From assembly GCF_008704995.1 (NCBI RefSeq), contig NZ_CP023747.1, positions 7,226,001-7,290,000 on the forward strand: 64,000 bases of DNA, read 5' to 3'. The stretch comes from Streptomyces nodosus. Its GTDB lineage: Bacteria; Actinomycetota; Actinomycetes; Streptomycetales; Streptomycetaceae. The notes below the pieces were generated by a model. That model had not been told where the DNA came from, made no database searches, and saw only the letters and a program-made list of their open reading frames with translations. Below are positions 41,984 to 51,030 of this stretch, in pieces (within the stretch, counting starts at the first letter, position 1; each line of letters starts with the position of its first letter). Position numbers and translations under genes: made by a program.

Positions 41984-42669
41984 AGCCACCCCCCGCCCGC
42001 ACAGCTTCGGCTTCGGGCGCAGCAGGGCCTCCTGGACCTCCGATGCCCCTACCGGACCCAGAAGCGCCCATTCTCTCGCCGGCCTCGGCCAGCAACCGCC
42101 GCCGCGCCTCCCGCGAGCGCAGCCCGTACATCCGTCCAGCGAAGGTGGCCACCAGGGACATGAAGTCGTCCAGCAACTCTTCCATCCCCCCGGCCGTACC
42201 CCTGGCATGCAGGACCTCGACCGCCACCCCGCGATGAGCCAGCACCTCGATCAGCCAAGCCGCACCGAACCGGGCCAGGCGGTCACGATGCGTGACCCGT
42301 ACATGAGTGAACTCCCCCGCCGCAGCCCGCTTCAGCAGCCGGTCAAGCCCCGGACGCGACTCCCGCAACCCCGAGGCCCCGGTCCCGGACCACCGCGACC
42401 ACCACACCCGAAGCCGAGGCCCGCAGCTCCGCCTCCTGCGCAGCCAGCGACGACTCCTGCCCACTGGTACCCGAAACCCGAACATACAGCGCCTCACGCC
42501 GCTCGACCGACGCCGCACTCCCCGCCAACGCGTCCAACGCCTCAACGGAAAAACGCCGTTCCCGGCCCACCCACACCGCCGCAACCTTGCCCTCGTTCGC
42601 CCACAGCCGCAGTGTCCCCGGGTGCACACCCACCCTGCGCGCGGCCACCGCCAAACGAAGAAGCTCCAT
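41976..42669 (-). pseudogene. tnpA: IS607-type serine recombinase gene with a frameshift
   Basis: Reading from ATG 42669: MerR-like N-domain (MELLRLAVAARRVGVHPGTLRLWANEGKVAAVWVGRERRF), then the catalytic start ALYVRVSGTSGQESSLAAQEAELRA (Ser nucleophile region) and VVRDRG. After about 42375 the frame must shift by one base to continue SGLRESRPGLDRLLKRAAAGEFTHVRVTHRDRLARFGAAWLIEVLAHRG and FMSLVATFAGRMYGLRSREARRRL, matching IS607 TnpA throughout. The shift is one extra C in GGGGCCTCGG. Without recoding no full recombinase is made. Sequencing error in this GC run, or programmed frameshifting, are alternatives. Confidence 0.8.
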
Positions 42670-42828
42670 GACCACGGACCCTACGACCGCCGCATCACCA
42701 GACAGCCCGAACCAGCATGAACCCCACACCATCGCATGACACGCCATCAGGCTGTCTACAAATCCACGACAACCCTGCTACGCAGCATCAACCAGGATCC
42801 ATAAGCGAAGCACGCAACAGTTGAAGAG

Positions 42829-43085
42829 CCTGCCGATGCCGGGCTCGTCCTCGACCCAGCGGCCCGTACCGCCCGCCTCCTCGATCGCCCTCACTCGGCG
42901 GTGGAGGGCCTCCTCGCCTGAGGCGCGCAGGGCGAGCCGGCCGAGTCCGGGCCGGTCGCGGGCGGTGACGGCCAGGCTTGTGGTGCTCATAGTCGTCGAA
43001 GGTCCGCAGATAGACCGTGTCACCGTGCCGCCCGTTCACCGTGAGTCCCAGATAGTCGGTGAAGAAGGCGACGGTGGCGTCCGGT
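42829..43085 (-). pseudogene. N-terminal fragment of the same extradiol dioxygenase, frameshifted
   Basis: From about 43085 down, one frame reads PDATVAFFTDYLGLTVNGRHGDTVYLRTFDDYEHH and, after one extra A near 42979, another frame continues SLAVTARDRPGLGRLALRASGEEALHRRVRAIEEAGGTGRWVEDEPGIGR. This is the first VOC repeat of an extradiol dioxygenase, broken by the frameshift and by the IS607 insertion after GIGR. The first 10-20 residues (including the usual HVEL start of the domain) are replaced by antisense transporter sequence. Confidence 0.78.
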
Positions 43086-44303
43086 TCCCTGCCCCACATG
43101 CTGGAGCAGAAGGCCCTCGGGATCACTCCCGGCCAGGCCGGCGACCTCGGCAGCTATGCCACCTTCGGCATGCTGGTGGGCGCCCTGACGGCAGGCACGG
43201 TGGCCGACCGCATCGGCCGCAAGAAGCTGATGGTCGTCTGTCTGACGCTGTTCTCCCTGGCCTCCGCGGTGTGCGCGCTCTCGGGCGGCGTCGCGGTCTT
43301 CGGCCTCGGCCGCACCCTGGCCGGCGTCGGCCTCGGCGGACTGCTGCCCACGGCGATCAGCATGGTCTCCGACTACGCCCGGGGCGGCCGCGTCGCCCTC
43401 ACCGTCGGCGCGCTGATGACCGCCCACCATGCGGGCGGCATCCTCTCCGCCTATGTGGCCAAGTGGCTGGTGGAACCGGCCGGCTGGCGCGCCGCGTTCT
43501 GGGTGTGCGTCCTTCCGCTGCTCTTCGCCCCGGTGCTCGCCAAGGCCCTGCCCGAGTCGCTGAGTTTCCTGGTCGCCAAGGGCCGTGCCGAGGAGGCCCG
43601 CGCCCTGGCCGACCGCTATGAGATCGAACTGCCCGCAGCCGCGGGCCGGACCGCCCCGGGCGACCGCTGGAACGCCCTGGCCGAACTGTTCCGCGGCCGC
43701 GAGTGGGTCCAGACCCTGCTGTACTGGCTGGCCTCCTTCGGCGGACTGCTGCTCGTCTACGGCGTCGCCACCTGGCTGCCCACCCTGATGCGCAACGAGG
43801 GCTACAACCTCGGCTCCGCCCTGACCTTCGTGGTGCTCTTCAACCTCGGCGGCATCGTGGGCATGCTGATCGCCGGCCGCGCCTCGGACCGCTTCGGCGC
43901 CCCGCGTATCTCCGCCATCTGGTTCGCACTCACCGCCGCCGGGGTCTTCCTGCTCAGCGCACGGATGCCGCTGGGCGTGACCTTCCTGGTCGTCTTTCTC
44001 ACCGGGGTGTTCCTCAACAGCGCACAGACCATGATCTACGCCACGGTGTCCATCGGCTCGCCCCCGGCCAACCGTGCCACCGCCGTCGGCTGGACCTCCG
44101 GCATGGGCCGCTTCGGCGCCGTCTTCGGCCCCTGGCTCGGCGGACAGCTGCTCGCCACGCACCACGGCGACTGGGGCTTCACCGCCTTCGCGCTGGCCGG
44201 AGTGTCGTCCATGGTCTTCATCGGGCTCGCCGCGCTGCGCTCCTCCCGGCGGGGCGGGGTCCGGGTGTCGCCCGCCCCGGCGGTCCCGTTCCCGCGAGGG
44301 TGA
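43086..44303 (+). pseudogene. Truncated MFS aromatic-acid transporter (AAHS-like)
   Basis: About 405 residues of a major-facilitator transporter. The signature loop between helices 2 and 3 (GTVADRIGRKKLMV) and later GRASDRFGAPR are present, and about ten to eleven membrane segments run to the C-terminus. The first membrane helix, which in AAHS family members carries the D-G-Y-D type motif, is missing: coding character begins abruptly at SGSLPHMLEQKALGITPGQAGDLGSYATFG, directly against the dioxygenase N-fragment. ATG codons at 43059 and 43098 could still start a shortened protein, but transport is unlikely. The native locus was probably divergent dioxygenase and transporter genes. Confidence 0.72.
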
Positions 44304-44310
44304 CAGAAAG

Positions 44311-44327
44311 TTACTTGAGTCAGGCAA
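44311..44327. promoter_or_regulatory. Candidate MarR operator
   Basis: TTACTTGAGTCAGGCAA is a 17-bp imperfect palindrome (TTRCYTGA-S-TCARGYAA pattern), 15 bp before the MarR start and just after the transporter stop. It fits a MarR autoregulatory site. Confidence 0.6.
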
Positions 44328-44342
44328 CGATATGATAGGCTG

Positions 44343-44876
44343 GTGAGTATGCGCACTCCACAGCCGTCCTCAGACCCCGCCTCGCCGGAAGTGAGCGAGA
44401 TCGAGCGAGCGCTTTATCGCGTCAGCTATCTGAGCACGCGCACCCGGCAGCACGACCGGCTGATGGCACTGGCCGGGGTGCCGCTGGACCGCGCGGCGGT
44501 GGTGCTGCTGCGGCAGATCTCCGACTCGGAGCCGCTGCGCCCGGGGGAGCTGGCCCACCGGCTCGGCGTGGAGGCCTCCCATGTGACCCGGCAGGTGCAG
44601 CAGTTGGAGAAGGCGGGGTATGTCTCCCGGGTCCCCGACCCGGACGACCGCCGCGCCCAGCGCATCGAGCTCACCCCGCTCGGCCAGGGGGCCAGCAAAC
44701 GGATCCGGGACGCGGGCGTCCGTGGGATGCAGGCGGCGCTGGCCGCATGGTCGCCCGAGGACCTGGGGCAGTTGGCCGTCCTCTTCCACCGTATGGTCGA
44801 CGACTTCCTCGCCTACGCCGAGACGGAGGCCGAGGCCGCCCCGGGTTCCCTCGCGGACGCGCTCCCCGAGGCCTGA
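44343..44876 (+). CDS. MarR-family transcriptional regulator
   Basis: A 177-aa winged-helix regulator. Core: PGELAHRLGVEASHVTRQVQQLEKAGYVSRVPDPDDRRAQRIELTPLG (about residues 60-107), with the helix-turn-helix and the wing DDRRAQ. Helical dimerisation segments flank it. GTG at 44343 or ATG at 44349. It lies 39 bp after the truncated transporter; in intact relatives a MarR regulator beside an aromatic transporter and meta-cleavage genes commonly responds to the aromatic substrate. Here its targets have been lost, so it may be an orphan. Confidence 0.9.
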   Translation: MSMRTPQPSSDPASPEVSEIERALYRVSYLSTRTRQHDRLMALAGVPLDRAAVVLLRQISDSEPLRPGELAHRLGVEASHVTRQVQQLEKAGYVSRVPDPDDRRAQRIELTPLGQGASKRIRDAGVRGMQAALAAWSPEDLGQLAVLFHRMVDDFLAYAETEAEAAPGSLADALPEA

Positions 44877-45171
44877 CCCGCCGCTCCGCCGACGGGCGGC
44901 CCCGGCCCGCCGCTCCCGCCCGGCACGCGTCGCCGCCACCGCGGCACTCACGGTGATCTTGCGGGTCGGAGGCGTTCGGCCTACGGTCACGGTGTCATGG
45001 GGCCCACCCGGGTGCGCTCCGCGCGCACCCCCGCCGGAAGCCGGACCGTCGTCCGGCGCGCGCGACACCTGCGGACGAAGTGCCCGTCGCACGGGGATCA
45101 TGTGCGAGGGCCACCATGGCCCCGACGAGGCGCCCGAGGCGCCCGCCACACCTACGGAAGGCAGCAGCACC

Positions 45172-46260
45172 ATGGCGCAGGAAGTACGCGGCGTGATCGC
45201 CCCAGGCAAGGATGAGCCGGTCCGGGTCGAGACCATCGTCGTACCGGACCCGGGGCCCGGTGAGGCGGTGGTACGGATCCAGGCCTGCGGCGTCTGTCAC
45301 ACCGACCTGCATTACAAACAGGGCGGCATCAACGACGAGTTCCCGTTCCTGCTCGGCCATGAGGCGGCCGGGATCGTCGAGTCGGTGGGCGAGGGTGTCG
45401 GCGACGTCGCCCCAGGCGACTTCGTGATCCTCAACTGGCGCGCGGTGTGCGGCATGTGCCGGGCCTGCCGACGCGGACGCCCCTGGTACTGCTTCGACAC
45501 CCACAACGCCAAGCAGAAGATGACGCTCGCCTCCACCGGCCAGGAACTCTCCCCGGCCCTCGGTATCGGCGCCTTCGCGGAGAAGACGCTGGTGGCGGCC
45601 GGGCAGTGCACCAAGGTCGACCCGTCGGCCGCCCCGGCCGTCGCGGGCCTCCTCGGCTGCGGTGTGATGGCGGGCATCGGCGCCGCCATCAACACCGGAG
45701 GCGTCGGCCGGGGCGACTCGGTCGCGGTCATCGGCTGCGGCGGCGTCGGCGACGCGGCGATCGCCGGATCGGCCCTGGCGGGCGCGGCGAAGATCATCGC
45801 CGTGGACATCGACGACCGCAAGCTCTCCACGGCCAAGGAACTGGGCGCGACCCACACCGTCAACTCCAAGGAGAACGACCCCGTCGAGGCGATCCGCGAG
45901 CTGACCGGCGGCTTCGGCGCCGATGTGGTCATCGAGGCGGTCGGCCGCCCGGAGACCTACCGGCAGGCCTTCTACGCCCGCGACCTGGCCGGCACCGTCG
46001 TCCTGGTCGGCGTTCCCACCCCCGAGATGAAGCTGGAGCTGCCGCTGCTCGACGTCTTCGGTCGCGGCGGCGCCCTGAAGTCCTCCTGGTACGGCGACTG
46101 TCTGCCCTCCCGCGACTTCCCCATGCTGATCGACCTGCATCTGCAGGGGCGGCTGCCGCTGGAGAAGTTCGTGACCGAGACCATCGCCCTCGACGAGGTC
46201 GAGAAGGCCTTCGAGCGGATGCACCACGGCGATGTGCTGCGTTCGGTGGTGATGCTGTGA
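45172..46260 (+). CDS. mscR: S-(hydroxymethyl)mycothiol dehydrogenase
   Basis: A 362-aa zinc-dependent alcohol dehydrogenase family enzyme oxidising the formaldehyde-mycothiol adduct with NAD. Evidence: catalytic-zinc motifs CGVCHTDLHYK and GHEAAGIVE, structural-zinc Cys cluster CGMCRACRRGRPWYC, and NAD-binding VIGCGGVGDAAI. The sequence and context match class III-like mycothiol-dependent formaldehyde dehydrogenase. Its stop overlaps the start of the following MBL-fold hydrolase (TGATG), the usual formaldehyde-detoxification pair in mycothiol producers. ATG at 45172. Confidence 0.9.
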   Translation: MAQEVRGVIAPGKDEPVRVETIVVPDPGPGEAVVRIQACGVCHTDLHYKQGGINDEFPFLLGHEAAGIVESVGEGVGDVAPGDFVILNWRAVCGMCRACRRGRPWYCFDTHNAKQKMTLASTGQELSPALGIGAFAEKTLVAAGQCTKVDPSAAPAVAGLLGCGVMAGIGAAINTGGVGRGDSVAVIGCGGVGDAAIAGSALAGAAKIIAVDIDDRKLSTAKELGATHTVNSKENDPVEAIRELTGGFGADVVIEAVGRPETYRQAFYARDLAGTVVLVGVPTPEMKLELPLLDVFGRGGALKSSWYGDCLPSRDFPMLIDLHLQGRLPLEKFVTETIALDEVEKAFERMHHGDVLRSVVML

Positions 46261-46889
46261 TGACCGCGCGCATCGACCATCTGGTCACCTCCGGCACCTT
46301 CTCCCTGGACGGCGGCACCTGGGACGTCGACAACAACGTCTGGATCGTCGGCGACGACCACGAGGCCGTCGTCATCGATGCTGCCCATGACGCCGACGCG
46401 ATCGCCGAGGCCGTCGGCGACCGCCGGCTGCGGGCCATCATCTGCACCCATGCCCACAACGACCACATCGACGCGGCCCCCGCGCTCGCCGACCGGACGG
46501 GCGCGGCGATCTGGCTGCACCCGGACGATCTGCCGCTGTGGAAGATGACCCACCCCGACCGCCTCCCCGACCACTGGCTGGCCGACGGCCAGGTCATCGA
46601 GGCGGCGGGCACCGACCTCACGGTCCTGCACACCCCCGGCCACGCACCCGGCGCGGTCTGCCTCTACGACGCGGGACTCGGCACGGTGTTCACCGGCGAC
46701 ACCCTTTTCCAGGGCGGTCCGGGCGCCACCGGACGCTCGTACTCCCACTTCCCGACGATCGTCGAGTCGATCCGTGAACGGCTGCTGACCCTGCCGCCCG
46801 ACACGGTGGTTCGCACGGGACACGGCGACACCACCACCATCGGCGCCGAGGCACCCCACCTGGAGGAGTGGATCGCCCGCGGCCACTGA
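46260..46889 (+). CDS. MBL-fold hydrolase (mycothiol-linked, partner of MscR)
   Basis: A 209-aa metallo-beta-lactamase fold hydrolase. Zinc motifs: THAHNDHIDAA (HxHxDH), TPGHAPGAVCLY, FTGDTLFQGG and TGHGDTTTIG. Glyoxalase II-like size and motif order fit the hydrolase that follows MscR in mycothiol-dependent formaldehyde oxidation, acting on S-formylmycothiol or a related thioester. Translationally coupled to mscR by overlap at 46260. Confidence 0.9.
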   Translation: MTARIDHLVTSGTFSLDGGTWDVDNNVWIVGDDHEAVVIDAAHDADAIAEAVGDRRLRAIICTHAHNDHIDAAPALADRTGAAIWLHPDDLPLWKMTHPDRLPDHWLADGQVIEAAGTDLTVLHTPGHAPGAVCLYDAGLGTVFTGDTLFQGGPGATGRSYSHFPTIVESIRERLLTLPPDTVVRTGHGDTTTIGAEAPHLEEWIARGH

Positions 46890-46960
46890 TCCGGCCCCGC
46901 ACCGGACCACCGCCCGAAGCGACGTCTCGAGCGACGTCTGAAGGCGCCCCGAGGCACGCC

Positions 46961-46988
46961 CGATGACGCACCTGAGGGAGCGTCATCG
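46961..46988. repeat. 9-bp inverted repeat after the mscR pair
   Basis: CGATGACGC / 10 nt / GCGTCATCG, perfect arms. 72 bp after the MBL stop and 87 bp before the SDR start; could be a terminator or an operator of the SDR gene. Confidence 0.5.
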
Positions 46989-47074
46989 GACGACGGGCGG
47001 AAAACACGACAGAAGATGTCCGGCTTCCGCGCCATCCTCCTCGGAGGGGTTCCACGAGCGCGGAGGTCGGACAT

Positions 47075-47989
47075 ATGTCGAGGTCGTTGGAGGGCAAGGT
47101 CGCCCTGGTCGCCGGGGCGACCCGGGGCGCGGGTCGGGGGATCGCCGTGGAGCTGGGCGCGGCCGGAGCCACGGTCTATGTGACCGGGCGCAGCACCCGC
47201 GAACGGCGCTCCGAGTACGACCGGCCCGAGACCGTCGAGGACACCGCAGAATTGGTGACCGCGGCGGGCGGACACGGCATCGCCGTACCCACCGACCATC
47301 TGGTCCCCGCCGAGGTGCGTGCCCTGGTGGACCGGGTCGACGACGAGCAGGGGCGCCTGGACGTCCTCGTCAACGACATCTGGGGCGGCGAGAAGCTCTT
47401 CGCATGGGACACCCCGGTGTGGGAGCACGACCTCGACGGCGGGCTGCGTCTGCTGCGGCTCGCCGTGGACACCCACGCCATCACCAGCCACCATGCGCTG
47501 CCCCTGCTGCTGCGCCGACCCGGCGGTCTGGTCGTCGAGATGACCGACGGCACGGCCGAGTACAACCGCGACACCTACCGGGTCTCCTTCTTCTACGACC
47601 TGGCCAAGGCGGCGGTGCTGCGCATGGCGTTCGCGCTCGGGCAGGAACTCGGGCCGCGCGGGGCCACCGCCCTCGCGCTGACCCCCGGCTGGATGCGGTC
47701 CGAGCTGATGCTCGACCTGTTCGGGGTGGCGGAGGGGAACTGGCGCGACGCCCTGGAGCGCGAGCCGCACTTCGCCATCTCCGAGAGCCCGTACTTCGTC
47801 GGCCGCGCCGTCGCCGCGCTCGCCGCGGACCCCGGGGTGTCCCGCTGGAACGGGGGCTCCCTCTCCAGCGGGCAGCTCGCACGGGAGTACGGCTTCACGG
47901 ACCGGGACGGCAGCCGGCCCGATGCCTGGCGTTATCTGGTCGAGGTCCAGGACCCCGGGCGACCGGCGGACGTGAGCGGCTACCGGTGA
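47075..47989 (+). CDS. Short-chain dehydrogenase/reductase
   Basis: A 304-aa NAD(P)-dependent oxidoreductase. Cofactor motif GATRGAGRGIA (residues about 14-24), VLVNDIWGG in place of the NNAG motif, and active-site YDLAKAAV (YxxxK, about 173-177). Longer than classical SDRs (about 250 aa) with a distinctive C-terminal extension (SRPDAWRYLVEVQDPGRPADVSG) seen in a group of uncharacterised bacterial SDRs. Substrate unknown. Confidence 0.88.
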   Translation: MSRSLEGKVALVAGATRGAGRGIAVELGAAGATVYVTGRSTRERRSEYDRPETVEDTAELVTAAGGHGIAVPTDHLVPAEVRALVDRVDDEQGRLDVLVNDIWGGEKLFAWDTPVWEHDLDGGLRLLRLAVDTHAITSHHALPLLLRRPGGLVVEMTDGTAEYNRDTYRVSFFYDLAKAAVLRMAFALGQELGPRGATALALTPGWMRSELMLDLFGVAEGNWRDALEREPHFAISESPYFVGRAVAALAADPGVSRWNGGSLSSGQLAREYGFTDRDGSRPDAWRYLVEVQDPGRPADVSGYR

Positions 47990-48157
47990 GGTGACGGGGC
48001 GTCCGGATGCCGGTACCCGCGGGGCGGACACGGCCCGATGCGGCGGCCGGGGCCTTAGGGTGGGCAGCGATCACGTCGTCGGGGGAGACGGCGCCGTCGC
48101 GCCGTGCTCGTGCGGTCCGCGGCGTCCTGCCCCGCCCCGAGGGAAAGCAGGAGGCGC

Positions 48158-49126
48158 ATGGAGTACGTGAAGCTCGGTTCGACGGGTCTCGACGTGTCCC
48201 GGATCTGCCTGGGCTGTATGAGTTTCGGCATCCCCGACCGCGGCAACCACACCTGGACCCTCGACGAGGAGGCGTCCCGTCCCTTGATCCGCCGGGCCCT
48301 GGAGGCCGGCATCACCTTCTTCGACACGGCGAACGTCTATTCGGACGGTACCAGCGAGGAGATCGTCGGACGGGCGCTCGCCGAGTATGCCCGCCGTGAC
48401 GAGATCGTGCTGGCGACCAAGGTGCACGGCCGGATGCGGTCCGGGCCCAACGGCGGCGGGCTGTCCCGCAAGGTGATCATGACGGAGATCGACCACAGTC
48501 TGCGCCGGCTCGGCACCGACCATGTCGACCTCTACCAGATCCACCGCTGGGACCCCGTCACCCCGGTCGAGGAGACCATGGAGGCCCTGCACGATGTGGT
48601 CAAGGCCGGCAAGGCCCGCTACATCGGGGCGAGTTCGATGTACGCCTGGCAGTTCTCCAAGGCCCAGTACACGGCCCGGCTGAACGGCTGGACGCGGTTC
48701 GTCTCGATGCAGAACCACTACAACCTCCTCTACCGCGAGGAGGAGCGCGAGATGCTGCCGCTCTGCGCGGACCAGGGCGTCGGGGTGCTGCCCTGGAGCC
48801 CGCTGGCCCGCGGTCGCCTCACCCGGGACTGGGACGAGATCACCGAACGCAGCCGCACCGACGAGTTCGGCGGGCGGCTCTACCAGGAGGGCGACCGCGC
48901 CACGGTCGAGGCGGTGGCCGCGGTCGCCGCCGAACGGGGCGTCCCCCGTGCCCGGATTGCCCTCGCCTGGCTGCTGCGGAAGAGCACGATGGCCGCGCCC
49001 ATCGTCGGGGTCACCAAGCCGGGTCACATCGACGACGCGGTGGCGGCGGTCGGCCTGGCGCTCACCGACAAGGAGGTCCGGACGCTGGAGGAGTCCTATC
49101 GGCCGCACCCGATCAGCGGCCACTGA
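48158..49126 (+). CDS. Aldo-keto reductase (AKR, YajO/Tas-like)
   Basis: A 322-aa NADPH-dependent aldo-keto reductase. Catalytic Asp and Tyr in FFDTANVYSDGTSEEIVG, Lys in IVLATKVHG, His in DLYQIHRWD; the phosphate-binding part is near PIVGVTKPGHIDDAV. ATG at 48158 with GCAGGAGG upstream. Substrate unknown; family members reduce a range of aldehydes and ketones. Confidence 0.9.
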   Translation: MEYVKLGSTGLDVSRICLGCMSFGIPDRGNHTWTLDEEASRPLIRRALEAGITFFDTANVYSDGTSEEIVGRALAEYARRDEIVLATKVHGRMRSGPNGGGLSRKVIMTEIDHSLRRLGTDHVDLYQIHRWDPVTPVEETMEALHDVVKAGKARYIGASSMYAWQFSKAQYTARLNGWTRFVSMQNHYNLLYREEEREMLPLCADQGVGVLPWSPLARGRLTRDWDEITERSRTDEFGGRLYQEGDRATVEAVAAVAAERGVPRARIALAWLLRKSTMAAPIVGVTKPGHIDDAVAAVGLALTDKEVRTLEESYRPHPISGH

Positions 49127-49281
49127 CCCCGCGCCGGGGACGGGCGGCGGGGCGGTCGTCCACGCCCCGCCGCCCCGAACCGCCCGCCGAGGACCAGGAG
49201 TTCCCGGTCACCCGCGCCTCACCCGAGGAGACCGCGAACGGACCGATGTCACCGAGGGACCGCGCTGTTAGCGTCGGTGAC

Positions 49282-50091
49282 ATGGAGCGGATGACGCGGT
49301 TTCAGGGGTACGGGGTTCTGATCACCGGTGCGGCGCGCGGCATCGGCGCGGCGACCGCGCGGCGGTTCGCGCAGGAGGGCGCGCGGGTGCTTGTCACCGA
49401 TGTGGACCTCGCGCAGGCCGAGAAGACCGCGGCGGCGGTGCGTGGGTCCGGGGCGTGGGCCGAGGCCTTCCGCTGCGACGTCGCGGACCGTACGTCGGTG
49501 GAGGCGGCCGTCGCCCACGCCGTGGGCGCCTTCGGCGCGCTGGACGTGCTCGTCAACAACGCGTACGGCTGCACCCCGGACACCCCGCTCTTCGAGGACG
49601 ACCCGGACGAGGTGTGGGCGCGGGACATCGACCTCACCCTGTCCGGCGCCTACCGCTGCAGCCGCGCGGCCCTCCCGCACCTGGTGGCCTCGGGACGCGG
49701 AGCCATCGTCAACATCGGCTCCGTGAACGGCATCCAGGACTTCGGCAACCACGCCTACAGCGCGGCCAAGGCGGGCCTGATGTCGCTCACCTGCACCCTC
49801 GCCGGGCATGCCGCCCCGCGCGGCGTCCGCGTCAATCTGGTGGCGCCCGGCACGGTCCGCACCACCGCCTGGGAGGGCCGTGAGGCGGAACTCGCCGCCG
49901 CGGGGGAGCTGTATCCGCTGGGCCGGGTCGGCGAACCGGAGGACATCGCGGCCGCCGTCGCCTTCCTCGCCTCCCGGGACGCCGCGTGGATCACGGGCAC
50001 CACCCTGTGCGTGGACGGCGGTCTGCTCGCCGTGAACACCGCCTTCCGGCAGGCGGTACGGCAGCAGGCCACTCGCCCCGAGCCGCTGTAG
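49282..50091 (+). CDS. Short-chain dehydrogenase/reductase
   Basis: A 269-aa classical SDR: cofactor motif GAARGIG (about residues 15-21), VLVNNAYG, catalytic Ser in NIGSVNGIQ and YSAAK (about 156-160), ending with LCVDGGLLAVN, the family's C-terminal GG motif. ATG 49282 is preferred; a start at 49246 would add 12 residues. A hairpin follows, shared with a convergent gene. Confidence 0.9.
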   Translation: MERMTRFQGYGVLITGAARGIGAATARRFAQEGARVLVTDVDLAQAEKTAAAVRGSGAWAEAFRCDVADRTSVEAAVAHAVGAFGALDVLVNNAYGCTPDTPLFEDDPDEVWARDIDLTLSGAYRCSRAALPHLVASGRGAIVNIGSVNGIQDFGNHAYSAAKAGLMSLTCTLAGHAAPRGVRVNLVAPGTVRTTAWEGREAELAAAGELYPLGRVGEPEDIAAAVAFLASRDAAWITGTTLCVDGGLLAVNTAFRQAVRQQATRPEPL

Positions 50092-50120
50092 CCCCCGTCG
50101 ACGGCCGGAGCCCGCCTCAC

Positions 50121-50162
50121 CCGGGCCGCCGTGCCCCGCCGAGGGCATGCGCGGCGGCCCGG
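50121..50162. terminator. Terminator-like hairpin between convergent genes
   Basis: CCGGGCCGCC (50121-50130) pairs with GGCGGCCCGG (50153-50162), with an inner GCCC/GGGC stem in the 22-nt loop. Confidence 0.6.
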
Positions 50163-50169
50163 CCCCGGC

Positions 50170-50832
50170 TCAGGATCCGGTGGTGACCAGCGAGGCGAAC
50201 ACCGCGCGCAGTTCGCCGCCGTCGGGGGCACGCCAGCCCGCGGTGACATGGCCGGAGGCGTCGGACGGGGGACCGTCGGCGGGCCGCAGTACCCGTGTGA
50301 CCCGGAGGGTCGGCCGCCGGTCGCCCTCCAGCGTGACCCGGGTGCCGTCGGGCCCCTCGGCCACGGCCGCCGGCACCGCCCCGGCCACGACCTCCGTGCC
50401 GGTGCCGTCGAAGTGGACCACGACGGTCGGGTCGGGGGTGTCGCTCAGGCTCTGCGCCTGGGGTTCGGCACGGTTCTGCAGCAGCGCGAGCAACTCGGCG
50501 ACCAGGACCGGGTCGTGTGCACCGTCGTAGATCCACCGCCGCCCCAGTACCCCGTGCTCGGAGGTGCCGATGAGCGCCTCCTCGGCTCCCTCGAGGGGCG
50601 CGCCGCGGTAGCTGAGCGGCACTAGGCAGGAGACCGGCTCTCCACCGGACACATCGGTGACCACCAGGAACTCGATTCCGACCTCACCCTGCGGGTCGTC
50701 CAGCCGGAACCCGCCGTTCCTGGACAGCACCGGCGCGCCGTCCGTACCGGGATACCAGGGCCGGGAGGGAAGCCAGGCGGTGAGGAGCTCCAGTTTGGTG
50801 GGGGTCAAGGTGGTCCTGTGGATGATCGCCAT
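50170..50832 (-). CDS. Maltokinase N-terminal cap-domain protein
   Basis: A 220-aa stand-alone protein resembling the N-terminal cap domain of maltokinase (Mak_N_cap), without the kinase lobes. Features: MAIIHRTTLTPTKLELLTAWLPSRPWYPG, then GEVGIEFLVVTDVSGGEPVSCLVPLSYRGAPLEG, and GRRWIYDGAHDPVLVAELLALLQ. Function is unknown; annotated in many actinobacteria as part of alpha-glucan metabolism, though no such gene is adjacent. Divergent from the glycosyltransferase gene. Confidence 0.75.
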   Translation of the reverse strand: MAIIHRTTLTPTKLELLTAWLPSRPWYPGTDGAPVLSRNGGFRLDDPQGEVGIEFLVVTDVSGGEPVSCLVPLSYRGAPLEGAEEALIGTSEHGVLGRRWIYDGAHDPVLVAELLALLQNRAEPQAQSLSDTPDPTVVVHFDGTGTEVVAGAVPAAVAEGPDGTRVTLEGDRRPTLRVTRVLRPADGPPSDASGHVTAGWRAPDGGELRAVFASLVTTGS

Positions 50833-51030
50833 GCCGGGTGAACGTGCGCCGTCGCCGTGAGATTCCCCTCGGGCCGGTGGAAGGTGCCGGCGTCCACCAC
50901 GGCTGACGGAACGTCAACCGGCCCCGGGTCAGACGAACAGGTGAAGGAATGCGTCTGCTCGGACGCGCCGGAGGTACACCGGCGGCCCACCGGGAAGGGG
51001 ATCCTCCACCCCTCCCCACTGGATCATGCG

